From positions 1 to 7,270 of the forward strand of contig JAFALX010000075.1 in the NCBI GenBank assembly GCA_019234035.1: a stretch of DNA of 7,270 bases. The letters are read 5' to 3'. The first letter of the stretch is position 1. Each line of letters begins with the position of its first letter. Shown here in pieces: positions 1-6,552 of this stretch. The stretch is from Candidatus Dormiibacterota bacterium (GTDB lineage Bacteria; Chloroflexota; Dormibacteria; Aeolococcales; Aeolococcaceae). The notes beneath the pieces are model-generated. The model was not told the DNA's origin. It was given only the letters and a program-made list of their open reading frames with translations, and ran no database searches. Made by a program: the position numbers and the translations under genes.

Positions 1-136
1 GCGGGCCATAGGGGAAGTGCGCGAGATCGGCGATGTAGAGGATGCGCTCCGCCGGGGCCTGGCGCCGCAGCTCGTGCACCACGGTCAGACCACCCACCCC
101 GGAGTCGAACACACCGATGGGGCGGGAATCGCTCAT
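1..136 (-). CDS. murI: Glutamate racemase, N-terminal part (runs off left edge)
   Basis: Glutamate racemase interconverts L- and D-glutamate in the cytoplasm and supplies D-Glu for peptidoglycan. Only the first 45 codons are in the window. They read MSDSRPIGVFDSGVGGLTVV and continue to a segment ending ADLAHFPYGP. The IGVFDSGVGGLTV block is the hallmark N-terminal motif of the Asp/Glu racemase family, with the Asp-Ser that contacts substrate. The second block corresponds to the family's GDTARxPYG motif, here with Ala and Leu in place of Gly and Thr. Both catalytic cysteines lie beyond the visible part, so activity cannot be judged. The ATG at 134-136 gives the expected N-terminus directly before the motif; the ribosome binding site is weak. 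The gene lies 31 bp downstream of the GNAT gene on the same strand, so the two may be co-transcribed. Confidence 0.93.
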   Translation of the reverse strand, partial: MSDSRPIGVFDSGVGGLTVVHELRRQAPAERILYIADLAHFPYGP

Positions 137-167
137 TCCGGCCGCAGGATACCAGGGGCCTTCGCCG

Positions 168-719
168 CTACTCCCACAAGTGGAGCGCCATCACCAGGAT
201 GTCGCGCGGTCCATCTGCCAGGAGCACGTGGGCCCGCCGCGTCCCTTCCTCCTCGAACCCGAGCGACCGGTAGAGGCCGATGGCGCGCTCGTTGGTGGTG
301 AAGACGGCCAGCGAGAGCTTGGTGATGCCGACCGCCCGGGCCCAGTCCACCGCCGTCTCCATGAGCCGCCGGCCCAGGCCCAGCCCACGGGCCCTGTTGC
401 TGACAATGATGGCGACTTCTCCGATGTGCGAGTGATAGCGCTCGGGGCGACGGCTGACCAGGAGCTGGCCGGCGACCTCGCCGTCGACCACCAGCGTGAG
501 CGGCAGGCCACCCTCGCCCACGAGCGTGCTGAGCGACAGCTCCTCCTCGAGCACCGAGCGCTCGCCGGGCGTCGCAGCGATGAGCCCCCCCTCCGACGCC
601 ACCTCGTCGCGCAGCCGCACCAGCGCGGGCGCATCCGCGCCGGACGCGGGCCGGATGAGAAACGAGCGGCCGTCGCTCGTGGTGCCTTCCCGGCGAAGGA
701 GGGCGAGACGCGCCGCCAC
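168..719 (-). CDS. GNAT family N-acetyltransferase
   Basis: Predicted cytoplasmic acyl-CoA-dependent acetyltransferase; the substrate cannot be inferred. From the GTG at 717-719 it is 183 residues, a normal GNAT length. The fold starts near residue 20 (FLIRPA), an early strand (LTLVVDGEVAGQLLV) lies at about 74-88, and the acetyl-CoA pyrophosphate loop RGLGLG at 111-116 fits R-x-x-G-x-G. A C-terminal motif NERAIGLYRSLGF at about 143-155 is typical of the family. Overall it resembles RimI/RimJ-like and phosphinothricin-type acetyltransferases. The start is uncertain: the frame stays open upstream to an ATG at 803, but that extension is translated from the inverted-repeat element at 721-914. 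The GTG at 719 is the only start codon between the element and the conserved fold, and it has no clear Shine-Dalgarno. The stop is TAG. It lies upstream of murI on the same strand. Confidence 0.9.
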   Translation of the reverse strand: MAARLALLRREGTTSDGRSFLIRPASGADAPALVRLRDEVASEGGLIAATPGERSVLEEELSLSTLVGEGGLPLTLVVDGEVAGQLLVSRRPERYHSHIGEVAIIVSNRARGLGLGRRLMETAVDWARAVGITKLSLAVFTTNERAIGLYRSLGFEEEGTRRAHVLLADGPRDILVMALHLWE

Positions 720-720
720 T

Positions 721-773
721 AGTGTCCCGTCTTGGAGGCTCGAAGCATATTCGCGGCCTCGACGGCCGGTGCC
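721..773 (+). repeat. Left terminal inverted repeat of the 194-bp element
   Basis: The outer 12 bases pair perfectly with 903-914. Further in, the arm matches the other end with scattered mismatches and small gaps up to the GGCCGGTGCC block near 764-773. Confidence 0.6.
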
Positions 774-859
774 AAGGAAAGGGTGGCGCGCCGAGGAGCG
801 CATCTGTTGATGCGTGACGAGGCAGCGCCGGGCCCCTTGACGCTGGCATCAGCGCCGCA

Positions 860-914
860 GGCGCCCGGCCGACGAGGTCGATGAAGATGCAAGAGGCTTC
901 CTAGACGGGACACT
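860..914 (-). repeat. Right terminal inverted repeat of the 194-bp element
   Basis: Read on the minus strand from 914, this arm starts AGTGTCCCGTCTAGGA and follows the left arm to a GGCCGGGCGCC block near 860-870. It ends five bases from the alpha/beta hydrolase stop codon. Confidence 0.6.
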
Positions 915-919
915 CAGGA

Positions 920-1981
920 TCAGCCGGCGAGCGCCAGCCCGCCGGGCGCGGCGGCCGACGCCGTCGCGGACAGGTGCTCGACGATGCGCGTGGGGAGGCC
1001 CCTGGCGTTCATCAGCGTGATGTGGCCGTGCGGGTACTGCCACAGCGCACACCCCCAGGCGGCGGCCAGCTCCTCCATGGGCGGAGCGCCGACGATGCGG
1101 TCACCGAGCGATTCGATGACGGTGACCCGATCGGGCGACGTCACCGGCTGCAGGCGGCGGGGCACGATCGGCGCCAGCGCCTCGGACAGCGCGTCACGCG
1201 CCGAGTCGCGGTCGCGGCCCCAGAAGCCTGCGGCCTGGCCGAGCATCCCGGTGTACCGGCGCATGGCGCCGTGGCGCTGTTCGGTGAACGTCACCGGCGG
1301 CTCACAGAAGGGCGCCGCCACCAGCGTGTGGTCCACCGGCAGCAGCGCTGTGACCAGCAGCGCCACCAGGCCGCCCAGGCTGGTGCCGAGGAAGCGGACC
1401 GCCGGCGTGACCTCACGCTGCGCCCACGCCATGACCGCGGCCGTGTCCTCCACACACTGCCGGACGACAGCGCGCGTGTATGCGGGATCGAGGCTGAAGA
1501 AGTGGTCGCCGCTGTGCTGGTGCGGGACCGCGCGCCGCAGGTGGAACGGGAGCTCGATGCGCACCGTGTGCACCCCGCGCTTCCGCATCCGCCACGCGAG
1601 CCAGCGGTCATACCCGCTGAACGGCACGGCGTATCCGTGGAGGACCACCACGATCGGCGACGCGGCACCGTTCGGACCGATGTGGGCCACCGCGTTCAGC
1701 CGCCGGCTCCCCGGGTGGCTCCCCGGCCCGGCACTCTCGCCGACGAGGTCGAGCTCATGCCAGCCCGCGCCCTCGAAGCAGTCCCACGAGCGGTCGACCC
1801 GCACCGGGCTGGGATCGGCGACACGGCTCTCCTGCCAGAAGCGGTCGATGTCGACAGGCGACAGATCGAGCACCGGCGGCTGCTCCACGTGCAAGCCACC
1901 CAGACCCGCGATGACCGCGCGATCGAGCTGCTCCGAGGCCATCGACCCGAGCCAGCCCGCCACGGCGTCCACTGCCCGCAT
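920..1981 (-). CDS. Alpha/beta hydrolase family protein
   Basis: Predicted serine hydrolase (esterase/lipase-type) of 353 residues with no visible signal peptide, so probably cytoplasmic; substrate unknown. The complete catalytic apparatus is readable: oxyanion-side motif LHGYAVPFSGYDR at about 114-126, nucleophile elbow GTSLGG with Ser201, acid candidate Asp294 in SLGDRIVG, and catalytic His in PHGHI, most likely His320. The large N-terminal region (about 1-105) before the first core strand is longer than in minimal hydrolases and resembles the ABHD18-like group, an assignment made from memory. The ATG at 1979-1981 has a GAGGT about 11 bases upstream. It diverges from the membrane protein gene that starts at 2063, so their promoters must share the intervening 81 bp. 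The 194-bp inverted-repeat element begins immediately after its TGA stop. Confidence 0.9.
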   Translation of the reverse strand: MRAVDAVAGWLGSMASEQLDRAVIAGLGGLHVEQPPVLDLSPVDIDRFWQESRVADPSPVRVDRSWDCFEGAGWHELDLVGESAGPGSHPGSRRLNAVAHIGPNGAASPIVVVLHGYAVPFSGYDRWLAWRMRKRGVHTVRIELPFHLRRAVPHQHSGDHFFSLDPAYTRAVVRQCVEDTAAVMAWAQREVTPAVRFLGTSLGGLVALLVTALLPVDHTLVAAPFCEPPVTFTEQRHGAMRRYTGMLGQAAGFWGRDRDSARDALSEALAPIVPRRLQPVTSPDRVTVIESLGDRIVGAPPMEELAAAWGCALWQYPHGHITLMNARGLPTRIVEHLSATASAAAPGGLALAG

Positions 1982-2062
1982 CGTCAGAGCGTACCTCGCA
2001 ACGGGAAGGCGTACACACCGATGTGATGGGCCCGGCGCGATGTGCTATCAGTGCGGCGCGCC

Positions 2063-2860
2063 ATGCCGCAACAGCGTCCATCCGCGAGCAAGCATCCGCA
2101 GCCGTCGTCCGGCAACCGCCGCCCGCCGCGGTCGGCGTCGCGACGCAAGCGCGAGCGGCGCCGCGAGGCCGAGCTCCGGCGCGCCAGCGGCCCGTCGCGG
2201 CCGCGGTGGGTGTGGGCCGGCGGTGCTGGTGCGGCGGTGGTCGTGCTGGCGCTGGTGCTCGCCATCGTGCTGACGCGGCCGCACGCGTCGTCGACCGGAC
2301 CACGCCCGACCGCCGCGCCGACGCCCCTGCCGTCCGCGCTTGCATCCGCCGACTCGACGGCGAACGGCAGCACGGTCGCCGGCGTCTCGTGCGACCCGAC
2401 GAGCCCCACCGCGACGCCGGCGCCGTCCTCGACCGCGACGCCCTCCGCGGCGCCGAGCCCGGCGTTCGCCCACCTCGCGATCTACGTGAACGGCGAGGCG
2501 CGCCGGGTGCCGGCCGGCATCGGCGTGGGACCGCCGCGCACGACCCAGTCCACCGACGCCGGGCCCTACGTCAGCGGCGGCTGTCTGTACTGGCTCAACA
2601 CCCGCACGTACGACGGTGTCATCCATGTGCAGCCGCCCTCGCAGCAGACGTTGACGCTCGGGACGTTCTTCGACATCTGGGGGCAGCAGCTCAGCGCAAC
2701 GCAGGTCGGACCCGCCAGCGGAACGGTCACAGTTCTTGTCAATGGGTCGCCATACCCGGGTGACCCGCGCGCAGTTCCGCTGAGCTCACACGTCGTGATC
2801 CAGCTGAACGTGGGCACCAACGTGCCCTTCCAGCATTACGACTTCCCGGTTGGGGAATAA
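2063..2860 (+). CDS. Membrane-anchored exported protein of unknown function
   Basis: A 265-residue protein of unknown function. Residues 1-49 are strongly basic (many Arg/Lys), followed by one hydrophobic segment (about 50-70, VWAGGAGAAVVVLALVLAIVL region) and no catalytic motif. The topology is therefore probably cytoplasmic N-terminus, one membrane span, and exported C-terminus. A Pro/Ser/Thr/Ala-rich linker follows, with a repetitive T-P-A-P/S pattern, then a compact domain from about residue 137 (HLAIYVNGEARRVPAGIGVG, CLYWLNTRTYDGVIHVQPP, LGTFFDIWGQQLS, VTVLVNGSPYPGDPR). I recall similar exported domains in Actinomycetota and Chloroflexota with His-rich signatures (WLHTHD) at the second block. 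Here that block reads WLNTRT, so a presumed metal site would be lost. The ATG at 2063 is preferred; a GTG at 2042 would add seven residues. No clear Shine-Dalgarno. The stop is TAA. Confidence 0.8.
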   Translation: MPQQRPSASKHPQPSSGNRRPPRSASRRKRERRREAELRRASGPSRPRWVWAGGAGAAVVVLALVLAIVLTRPHASSTGPRPTAAPTPLPSALASADSTANGSTVAGVSCDPTSPTATPAPSSTATPSAAPSPAFAHLAIYVNGEARRVPAGIGVGPPRTTQSTDAGPYVSGGCLYWLNTRTYDGVIHVQPPSQQTLTLGTFFDIWGQQLSATQVGPASGTVTVLVNGSPYPGDPRAVPLSSHVVIQLNVGTNVPFQHYDFPVGE

Positions 2861-2973
2861 CGTCACACCGTCGCTGTGCGATTACTGTCCGCACTTGCGC
2901 GCACACGGGTAAATCGTTGTTAACACAGGACCTTTGCCTCTGGCGCTGGGCGGTACCGAGGGGGTAGCGTGCG

Positions 2974-2995
2974 GCGTCATGGGGGCGCATGACGC
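2974..2995. promoter_or_regulatory. 8-6-8 perfect inverted repeat upstream of the DUF5995-like gene
   Basis: GCGTCATG at 2974-2981 and CATGACGC at 2988-2995 are perfect inverted repeats around a GGGGCG spacer, 16 bases before the ATG at 3012. The geometry suits a dimeric repressor operator or a leader hairpin close to the ribosome binding site. There is no run of T after it, so an intrinsic terminator is unlikely. The rest of the 2861-3011 gap contains an AT-richer patch (about 2911-2930, TAAATCGTTGTTAAC) that could hold promoter elements, but I cannot assign hexamers. Confidence 0.4.
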
Positions 2996-3011
2996 GGGGG
3001 GCGGACGTGTG

Positions 3012-3734
3012 ATGCATCGCATGACAGCCCTGCTGGAACAGTGGGAAAGGTGTGGCGATCCTCGTGCCGACTTCGCCGGTCGCTGGGCCGCCACCGCACG
3101 CCAGATCGCCGCCGCGGCTCACCGCGGGCGCTTTCATCAGAGCGACTGGATCCTCACGCTGCTGGACCTTCTTGCCGACTACTACCTGATCACCGTGGAG
3201 CCGGACGACGACGACCTCACATTCGTGACGGCGGGCGCGTGGCGTGCGGCGCACGAGATGGCGCGGCGCCGCCCGTCGCAGTCGCAGCGCGCGGTGCTGC
3301 TCGGATTCAACGCCCTCATCTGCAACGACCTGCCGCAGGCGATCGGTGATCTGCTGACGAGCGAATGGCCGCCGGGCGTTGTCCGCCTCGAGCGCCGTCG
3401 CGACGATGTCTTCCGCGTCACGGACATGATCGCAAGCACGATGGGCGGCTACGGCCGCGTCGTGCGCGCCTGGTCGACCGATGTGTGGCCGCGTGCACTC
3501 GCACTGGTGACCGCGGTCAGCGACCCGTGGCGTGACCTGATCCGTCAGGACATCGAGCTCACCGCGGCGCGGCGTGCGCACCTCATCGCATGCGACATCC
3601 CGGGCAGGGAGGCGCTGCTGAGCCTGCCGGAGCATGAGCTGGACCTGCACTTCCCTGTCTGTCATCTCCCCGCGCACTGCCGGCTCAGCGAGCCGCTGCC
3701 GTCGTTCGGCGTCCCGGCTCCGGCAACGTCCTGA
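3012..3734 (+). CDS. DUF5995-like protein
   Basis: A 240-residue, mostly helical protein with no signal peptide or membrane span. It resembles DUF5995, a family of unknown function in high-GC bacteria, through the block LLGFNALICNDLPQAI at about 97-112. This matches the family's G-x-N-A-H-I-x-x-D-L-x-x-A signature, except that the usual His is Leu here. An upstream helix (SDWILTLLDLLADYYLI, about 44-60) precedes it, as in the family. The assignment is from memory of the motif and is moderate. The ATG at 3012 is chosen because a GGGGCGGA purine stretch ends six bases upstream; an ATG at 3021 and an open frame to 2934 are alternatives. The gene ends 58 bp before the ECF sigma gene on the same strand. 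Confidence 0.75.
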   Translation: MHRMTALLEQWERCGDPRADFAGRWAATARQIAAAAHRGRFHQSDWILTLLDLLADYYLITVEPDDDDLTFVTAGAWRAAHEMARRRPSQSQRAVLLGFNALICNDLPQAIGDLLTSEWPPGVVRLERRRDDVFRVTDMIASTMGGYGRVVRAWSTDVWPRALALVTAVSDPWRDLIRQDIELTAARRAHLIACDIPGREALLSLPEHELDLHFPVCHLPAHCRLSEPLPSFGVPAPATS

Positions 3735-3792
3735 CCCGACGCCGACCCGCACGCTTACGCTGCGTAACCTCGCGACGTATGGTGTTGCAAGC

Positions 3793-4314
3793 GTGACCTC
3801 GCCGGATGCACCCACTCCACTGCACGTCGTTGACAATGGCCCGCCCGCGCCGGATTGGGAGGCGGTCTACCGGGACCACGTGGGACCGCTCTACCGATTC
3901 GTCTATGCCCGCACCGGGAACCATGCCGACGCCGAGGACATCACCTCGACCGTGTTCATGCGCGCCCTTCCCCGCCTGCGTGCGGATGTCTCGGACGCGG
4001 AGCTGCGCGGGTACCTGCATGCCACGGCGCGCACGGTCATCGCCGACGTCTGGCGTGACCGCCATGGCACGGTCACGCAGGAGATCGACGAGGAATCGAC
4101 GCCGAACCACGAGCCGGTGGAGAGCGAGCGGCGCGATGTCGACACGCTGCTGCAGCGGCTGCCGGGCAACTATCGGACGGTGCTGGAGCTGCGCTTTCTC
4201 CGCGGCTATTCAGTGAAGGAGACAGCGGCCGCCATGGGAATCAGCGTGAGCAACGCGAAGGTGTTGCAGCTGCGGGCACTGCGGCGCGCCGCGACACTGG
4301 ACCCTGCGCAGTGA
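3793..4314 (+). CDS. ECF-type RNA polymerase sigma factor
   Basis: An extracytoplasmic-function sigma factor of 173 residues that would direct RNA polymerase to a small regulon. Region 2 spans about 22-90 (WEAVYRDHVGPLYRFVYARTG, then the HADAEDITSTVFMRAL core). Region 4 spans about 115-166 (LPGNYRTVLELRFLRGYS, then the helix-turn-helix KETAAAMGISVSNAKVLQLRALR). There is no region 3, as expected for ECF factors, and no C-terminal extension. The GTG at 3793 is chosen because it gives a standard ECF N-terminus; the frame is open further upstream but runs over the DUF5995-like gene. A possible TATGGT -10 box at 3778-3783 lies so close to the GTG that the message might be nearly leaderless; this is weak. 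The TGA stop overlaps the GTG of the Rieske-domain gene (GTGA), so the pair is translationally coupled. That context makes the downstream protein the likely regulator of this sigma factor. Confidence 0.93.
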   Translation: MTSPDAPTPLHVVDNGPPAPDWEAVYRDHVGPLYRFVYARTGNHADAEDITSTVFMRALPRLRADVSDAELRGYLHATARTVIADVWRDRHGTVTQEIDEESTPNHEPVESERRDVDTLLQRLPGNYRTVLELRFLRGYSVKETAAAMGISVSNAKVLQLRALRRAATLDPAQ

Positions 4315-4994
4315 GCCGGGCCGACCGCCGCCTGCAGCGGTACATCGATGCGATCCTCCGCGACCGCCGCCCGCGACGCGGAAGCGCCGGCGACGACGCC
4401 GATGCGATGCGTCTCGCGGCGCGCCTGCACGCAGCACATCCCGGCGCCGCGGATCCCTCGCCGGCGTTCGTCGACTCGCTGGCGCGCCGCTTGCGCCAGG
4501 GCGTTGCGGACGAAACTGTCCCGATGCCACAGCGCCGGCGTTTTCTTGCAGCGGCCGGCGCCGCGGCCGCAGCCGGTATCGGCGCGGGCATCGGCATCGA
4601 GCACCTGCGAGCGGGTTCGACGGCTCCGTCGCAACCGGTGCTGCAACCCGCCCAAGGACGCTGGGTGCCGGTGGCGCGCATGACGGACATGAAGATGGGC
4701 ACCGTGAAGCGGTTCTCCGCAAACGGCATCGAGGGGTTCGTCCTCAACGCCGGCGGCACGGTGTCGGCGCTGTCGGCGGTGTGCACCGACCAGGGCTGCA
4801 TCCTGCAGACGGACGCGAGCGGCAAGCAGCTCAACTGCCCATGTCACTACGCGCAATTCAGCCTCGACGGCATGCCCAAGGCGGGTTCGTACCATCCGGT
4901 CACGCCGCTGCCGGTGATCCAGACGCGCGCGAACGGGGACGTCGTCGAAGCGCTTCTGCCCGAGGTCAAGAACCAGCCCGACTGGACGGGATAG
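4311..4994 (+). CDS. Membrane-bound Rieske-domain protein, putative anti-sigma/redox sensor
   Basis: A 227-residue protein in three parts. Residues 1-70 form a soluble, charged helical region. Residues 75-96 carry a Tat-like QRRRFLA followed by an Ala/Gly-rich hydrophobic span. Residues about 117-217 form a Rieske-type domain, which should lie outside the membrane. In the domain, CTDQGC (158-163) and CPCH (176-179) match the Rieske boxes CTHxGC and CPCH. Cys158, Cys176 and His179 are the expected cluster ligands, and Cys163/Cys178 the usual disulfide pair. The first His ligand is Asp160 (codon GAC at 4788-4790). A normal Rieske 2Fe-2S cluster is therefore doubtful, though Asp could act as an unusual ligand. 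The four-base overlap with the ECF sigma gene and the cytoplasmic N-terminal region suggest that it controls that sigma factor in response to a redox signal. This role is inference; a plain membrane electron-transfer protein is the alternative. Confidence 0.85.
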   Translation: MSRADRRLQRYIDAILRDRRPRRGSAGDDADAMRLAARLHAAHPGAADPSPAFVDSLARRLRQGVADETVPMPQRRRFLAAAGAAAAAGIGAGIGIEHLRAGSTAPSQPVLQPAQGRWVPVARMTDMKMGTVKRFSANGIEGFVLNAGGTVSALSAVCTDQGCILQTDASGKQLNCPCHYAQFSLDGMPKAGSYHPVTPLPVIQTRANGDVVEALLPEVKNQPDWTG

Positions 4995-5084
4995 TCCTCG
5001 AGCGACTGTGGTGCGCGTCTTCCACCACGTCGTCCTTGCGCCGTCCGGCGCCGGTACCATGTGCTGCGTGAGGCGGCGGGGACC

Positions 5085-5462
5085 ATGAGCGCGGAGACGA
5101 CACGTGCGCTGGTGTTCGCGTTTGCGGAGGCGCTCGAACACCGTGACTGGGACGCCTTCACCGCGGTGCTCTCGCCCGAGATGGTGTACGAGCTGCCGCA
5201 GACGCGTGAGCGCATCCGTGGGCGCGACCGCTATGTGCAGTTCAACGCTGAGTATCCCGGCGACTGGCACGTCGAGCCGCAGCTCGTCATCGGCGACGAT
5301 CACGACGGCTGTCTCCTGTTCCGCTGGACTCTTGACGATGCGTCGGTGCTCGCCGTCGCGTTCTTCGAGATCCACGGCGACCGCATCGTCAAGGTGACCG
5401 ATCTCTGGCCGGAGCCGTACGACCCGCCGGCCGGCCGCGAGCAGCTGGTGGAACGCTTTTGA
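5085..5462 (+). CDS. NTF2/SnoaL-like protein
   Basis: A 125-residue cytoplasmic protein with the layout of the NTF2-like (SnoaL-type) superfamily, which forms a cone-shaped pocket used by small isomerases, hydrolases and binding proteins. The start TRALVFAFAEALEHRDWDAF (about 5-24) is the typical first helix pair. It is followed by VYELPQTRERIRGRDRYVQF and then strands ending FFEIHGDRIVKVTDLWPEPYD (about 90-110), the characteristic end of the family. The reaction cannot be inferred. The ATG at 5085 is preferred to a GTG at 5061 because it starts just before the first helix; a GGGGA lies only a few bases upstream and a GTGAGG 11 bases upstream. Its TGA overlaps the TTG start of the tandem hotdog gene, so the two are probably made together and may act on related acyl or small organic substrates. 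Confidence 0.85.
   Translation: MSAETTRALVFAFAEALEHRDWDAFTAVLSPEMVYELPQTRERIRGRDRYVQFNAEYPGDWHVEPQLVIGDDHDGCLLFRWTLDDASVLAVAFFEIHGDRIVKVTDLWPEPYDPPAGREQLVERF
5447..5452 (+). promoter_or_regulatory. Ribosome binding site supporting a TTG start
   Basis: GGTGGA lies six bases before the TTG at 5459-5461. It supports this rare start codon, which overlaps the TGA of the preceding gene as TTGA. Confidence 0.5.
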
Positions 5463-6547
5463 CCGGCACCGTCAACCCCACCGACGTCACCGAGGTCGTG
5501 CGCGAGCCGGTTCGCGGCGGTCACATTCCCGCGGAGCTCCTTGGCTTCGCCGGGATCGACCTGCTGCGCCTGCTGATGACGCAGCACGTGCAGTGGCCGC
5601 CGATCGCCTATCTGACCGGCATACGCTTCACCGAGGTCGGCGCAGGGACCGCGACGTTCACCATGCCCATCACCGACTGGCTCAAGACGCCGCAGGGGAT
5701 CGTGACCGGCGGCGAGGTGGCGATTCTCGCCGACGGCCCGCTCGGGTGCGCGGTGCACTCCGTGCTCCCGCCGGGAGCCGGGTACACCACCACTGAGCTC
5801 TCGATCAGCATGGTGCGGCCGGTGCCGGCGTCCGGTCATCTCGTGGCACGCGGCAGCGTCGTGCATGGTGGCCGGCAGCTCGCCCTGTCGGAGGTCTACA
5901 TCACCGACGACGCCGGCCGCCTCATCGCCCACGGGACGTCGCGCTGCTTCCTCTTCCGCGGCCCCGGCGACCCGCCATCAGCGCCCACCGATATCGGTGC
6001 ACCACATCGGAATGACCTCGACGGCTGGGTACCGCCGTACCGGCGGCCGGCGCTCGGCACCGTGCTCGACAGCGAGATCTGGTCGTCACAGAGCGGCCTC
6101 GACATCATGGACGGGCTCATCACCGGCGCCCTGCCGGCGCCCCCGCTCGCATATCTCCTCGGCGCGCGCCCGGTCGACGCCGCAGCGGGGCGCTGCGTGT
6201 TTCAGCTGCCCGCGACGGAATGGCTCACGTCACCGCTGGGTCTGGTCGAGGGCGGTGTGACGGCGTGCGTCGCGGAGCTGGCGCTCGCCTCCGCCGTGCA
6301 GACGACCGTACCGGCCGGCACCGCGTACGCACCGACCGACCTGCACGTGCAGTTTCTCCGCCCGGTGCCGGCCGACGGCGCGATGCTCACCGCCACCGGC
6401 ACCGTCGTGCATCGCGGCCGCACCATCGCCGTCGCTCGCGCCGACGTCGTCAACGCCGCCGGCAAGCCGGTGGCCACGGCGACGGGGTCGGCGGTGATCC
6501 TGCCCGGCCGCCGCGCCGACCTGCGCGACCAGGCCGACCCGGCCTGA
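5459..6547 (+). CDS. Tandem hotdog-fold thioesterase-like protein (PaaI type)
   Basis: A 362-residue protein with two hotdog domains in one chain; single-domain PaaI-type acyl-CoA thioesterases are about 140 residues. Domain 1 (about 32-167) carries TPQGIVTGGEVAILAD, which corresponds to the family's HGG-x-x-x-x-L-x-D helix start, and ends in a strand pair with VVHGGRQLALSEVYITDDAGRLIA. Domain 2 (about 214-348) repeats the pattern: SPLGLVEGGVTACVAE, then VVHRGRTIAVARADVVNAAGK. Both copies lack the His of the HGG motif (VTGG, VEGG), and domain 2 has Glu where domain 1 has Asp. The two halves probably form an intramolecular dimer. The start is TTG, overlapping the previous stop, with GGTGGA at good spacing; a GTG at 5498 is the alternative. 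Probably cytoplasmic; acyl-CoA substrate unknown. It converges with trxA, with 17 bp between the two stops. Confidence 0.88.
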   Translation: MTGTVNPTDVTEVVREPVRGGHIPAELLGFAGIDLLRLLMTQHVQWPPIAYLTGIRFTEVGAGTATFTMPITDWLKTPQGIVTGGEVAILADGPLGCAVHSVLPPGAGYTTTELSISMVRPVPASGHLVARGSVVHGGRQLALSEVYITDDAGRLIAHGTSRCFLFRGPGDPPSAPTDIGAPHRNDLDGWVPPYRRPALGTVLDSEIWSSQSGLDIMDGLITGALPAPPLAYLLGARPVDAAAGRCVFQLPATEWLTSPLGLVEGGVTACVAELALASAVQTTVPAGTAYAPTDLHVQFLRPVPADGAMLTATGTVVHRGRTIAVARADVVNAAGKPVATATGSAVILPGRRADLRDQADPA

Positions 6548-6552
6548 TCCCC

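Larger units (their letters stand above)
721..914. mobile_element. MITE-like element with long imperfect terminal inverted repeats
   Basis: The ends are perfect 12-bp inverted repeats: AGTGTCCCGTCT at 721-732 and its complement at 903-914. The match continues inward, imperfectly with short gaps, over about 53-55 bp on each side (shared blocks GGA, GCAT, TTC, CCTCG, CGGCCGG). About 85 bp of unrelated core remain. No transposase fits in 194 bp, so this looks like a non-autonomous element or the fused ends of a deleted insertion sequence. No convincing target-site duplication is visible (left flank CACT, right flank CAGG). It fills the gap between the hydrolase stop, five bases beyond its right end, and the GNAT start just outside its left end. 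The whole unit could also fold as a long RNA hairpin and act as a terminator between the two genes. The IS family is not recognised. Confidence 0.6.

Noticed and set aside
719..913. 64-codon minus-strand open frame spanning the inverted-repeat element
   Set aside because: It is bounded by the element's repeats, has no recognisable motif and no ribosome binding site; most likely chance.
984..2273. 429-codon plus-strand open frame
   Set aside because: Antisense to the alpha/beta hydrolase, Arg/Ser-rich translation without family features; a by-product of high GC content.
3755..3783. Possible promoter upstream of the ECF sigma gene (TTACGC, then TATGGT at 17-bp spacing)
   Set aside because: The -35 match is poor and no ECF-type autoregulatory promoter could be recognised; kept only as a remark.
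2739..3836. 365-codon minus-strand open frame
   Set aside because: Overlaps the DUF5995-like gene on the opposite strand; composition is that of an antisense shadow.
4206..5375. 389-codon minus-strand open frame
   Set aside because: Antisense to the Rieske and NTF2-like genes, which have clear domain signatures; no recognisable motif of its own.
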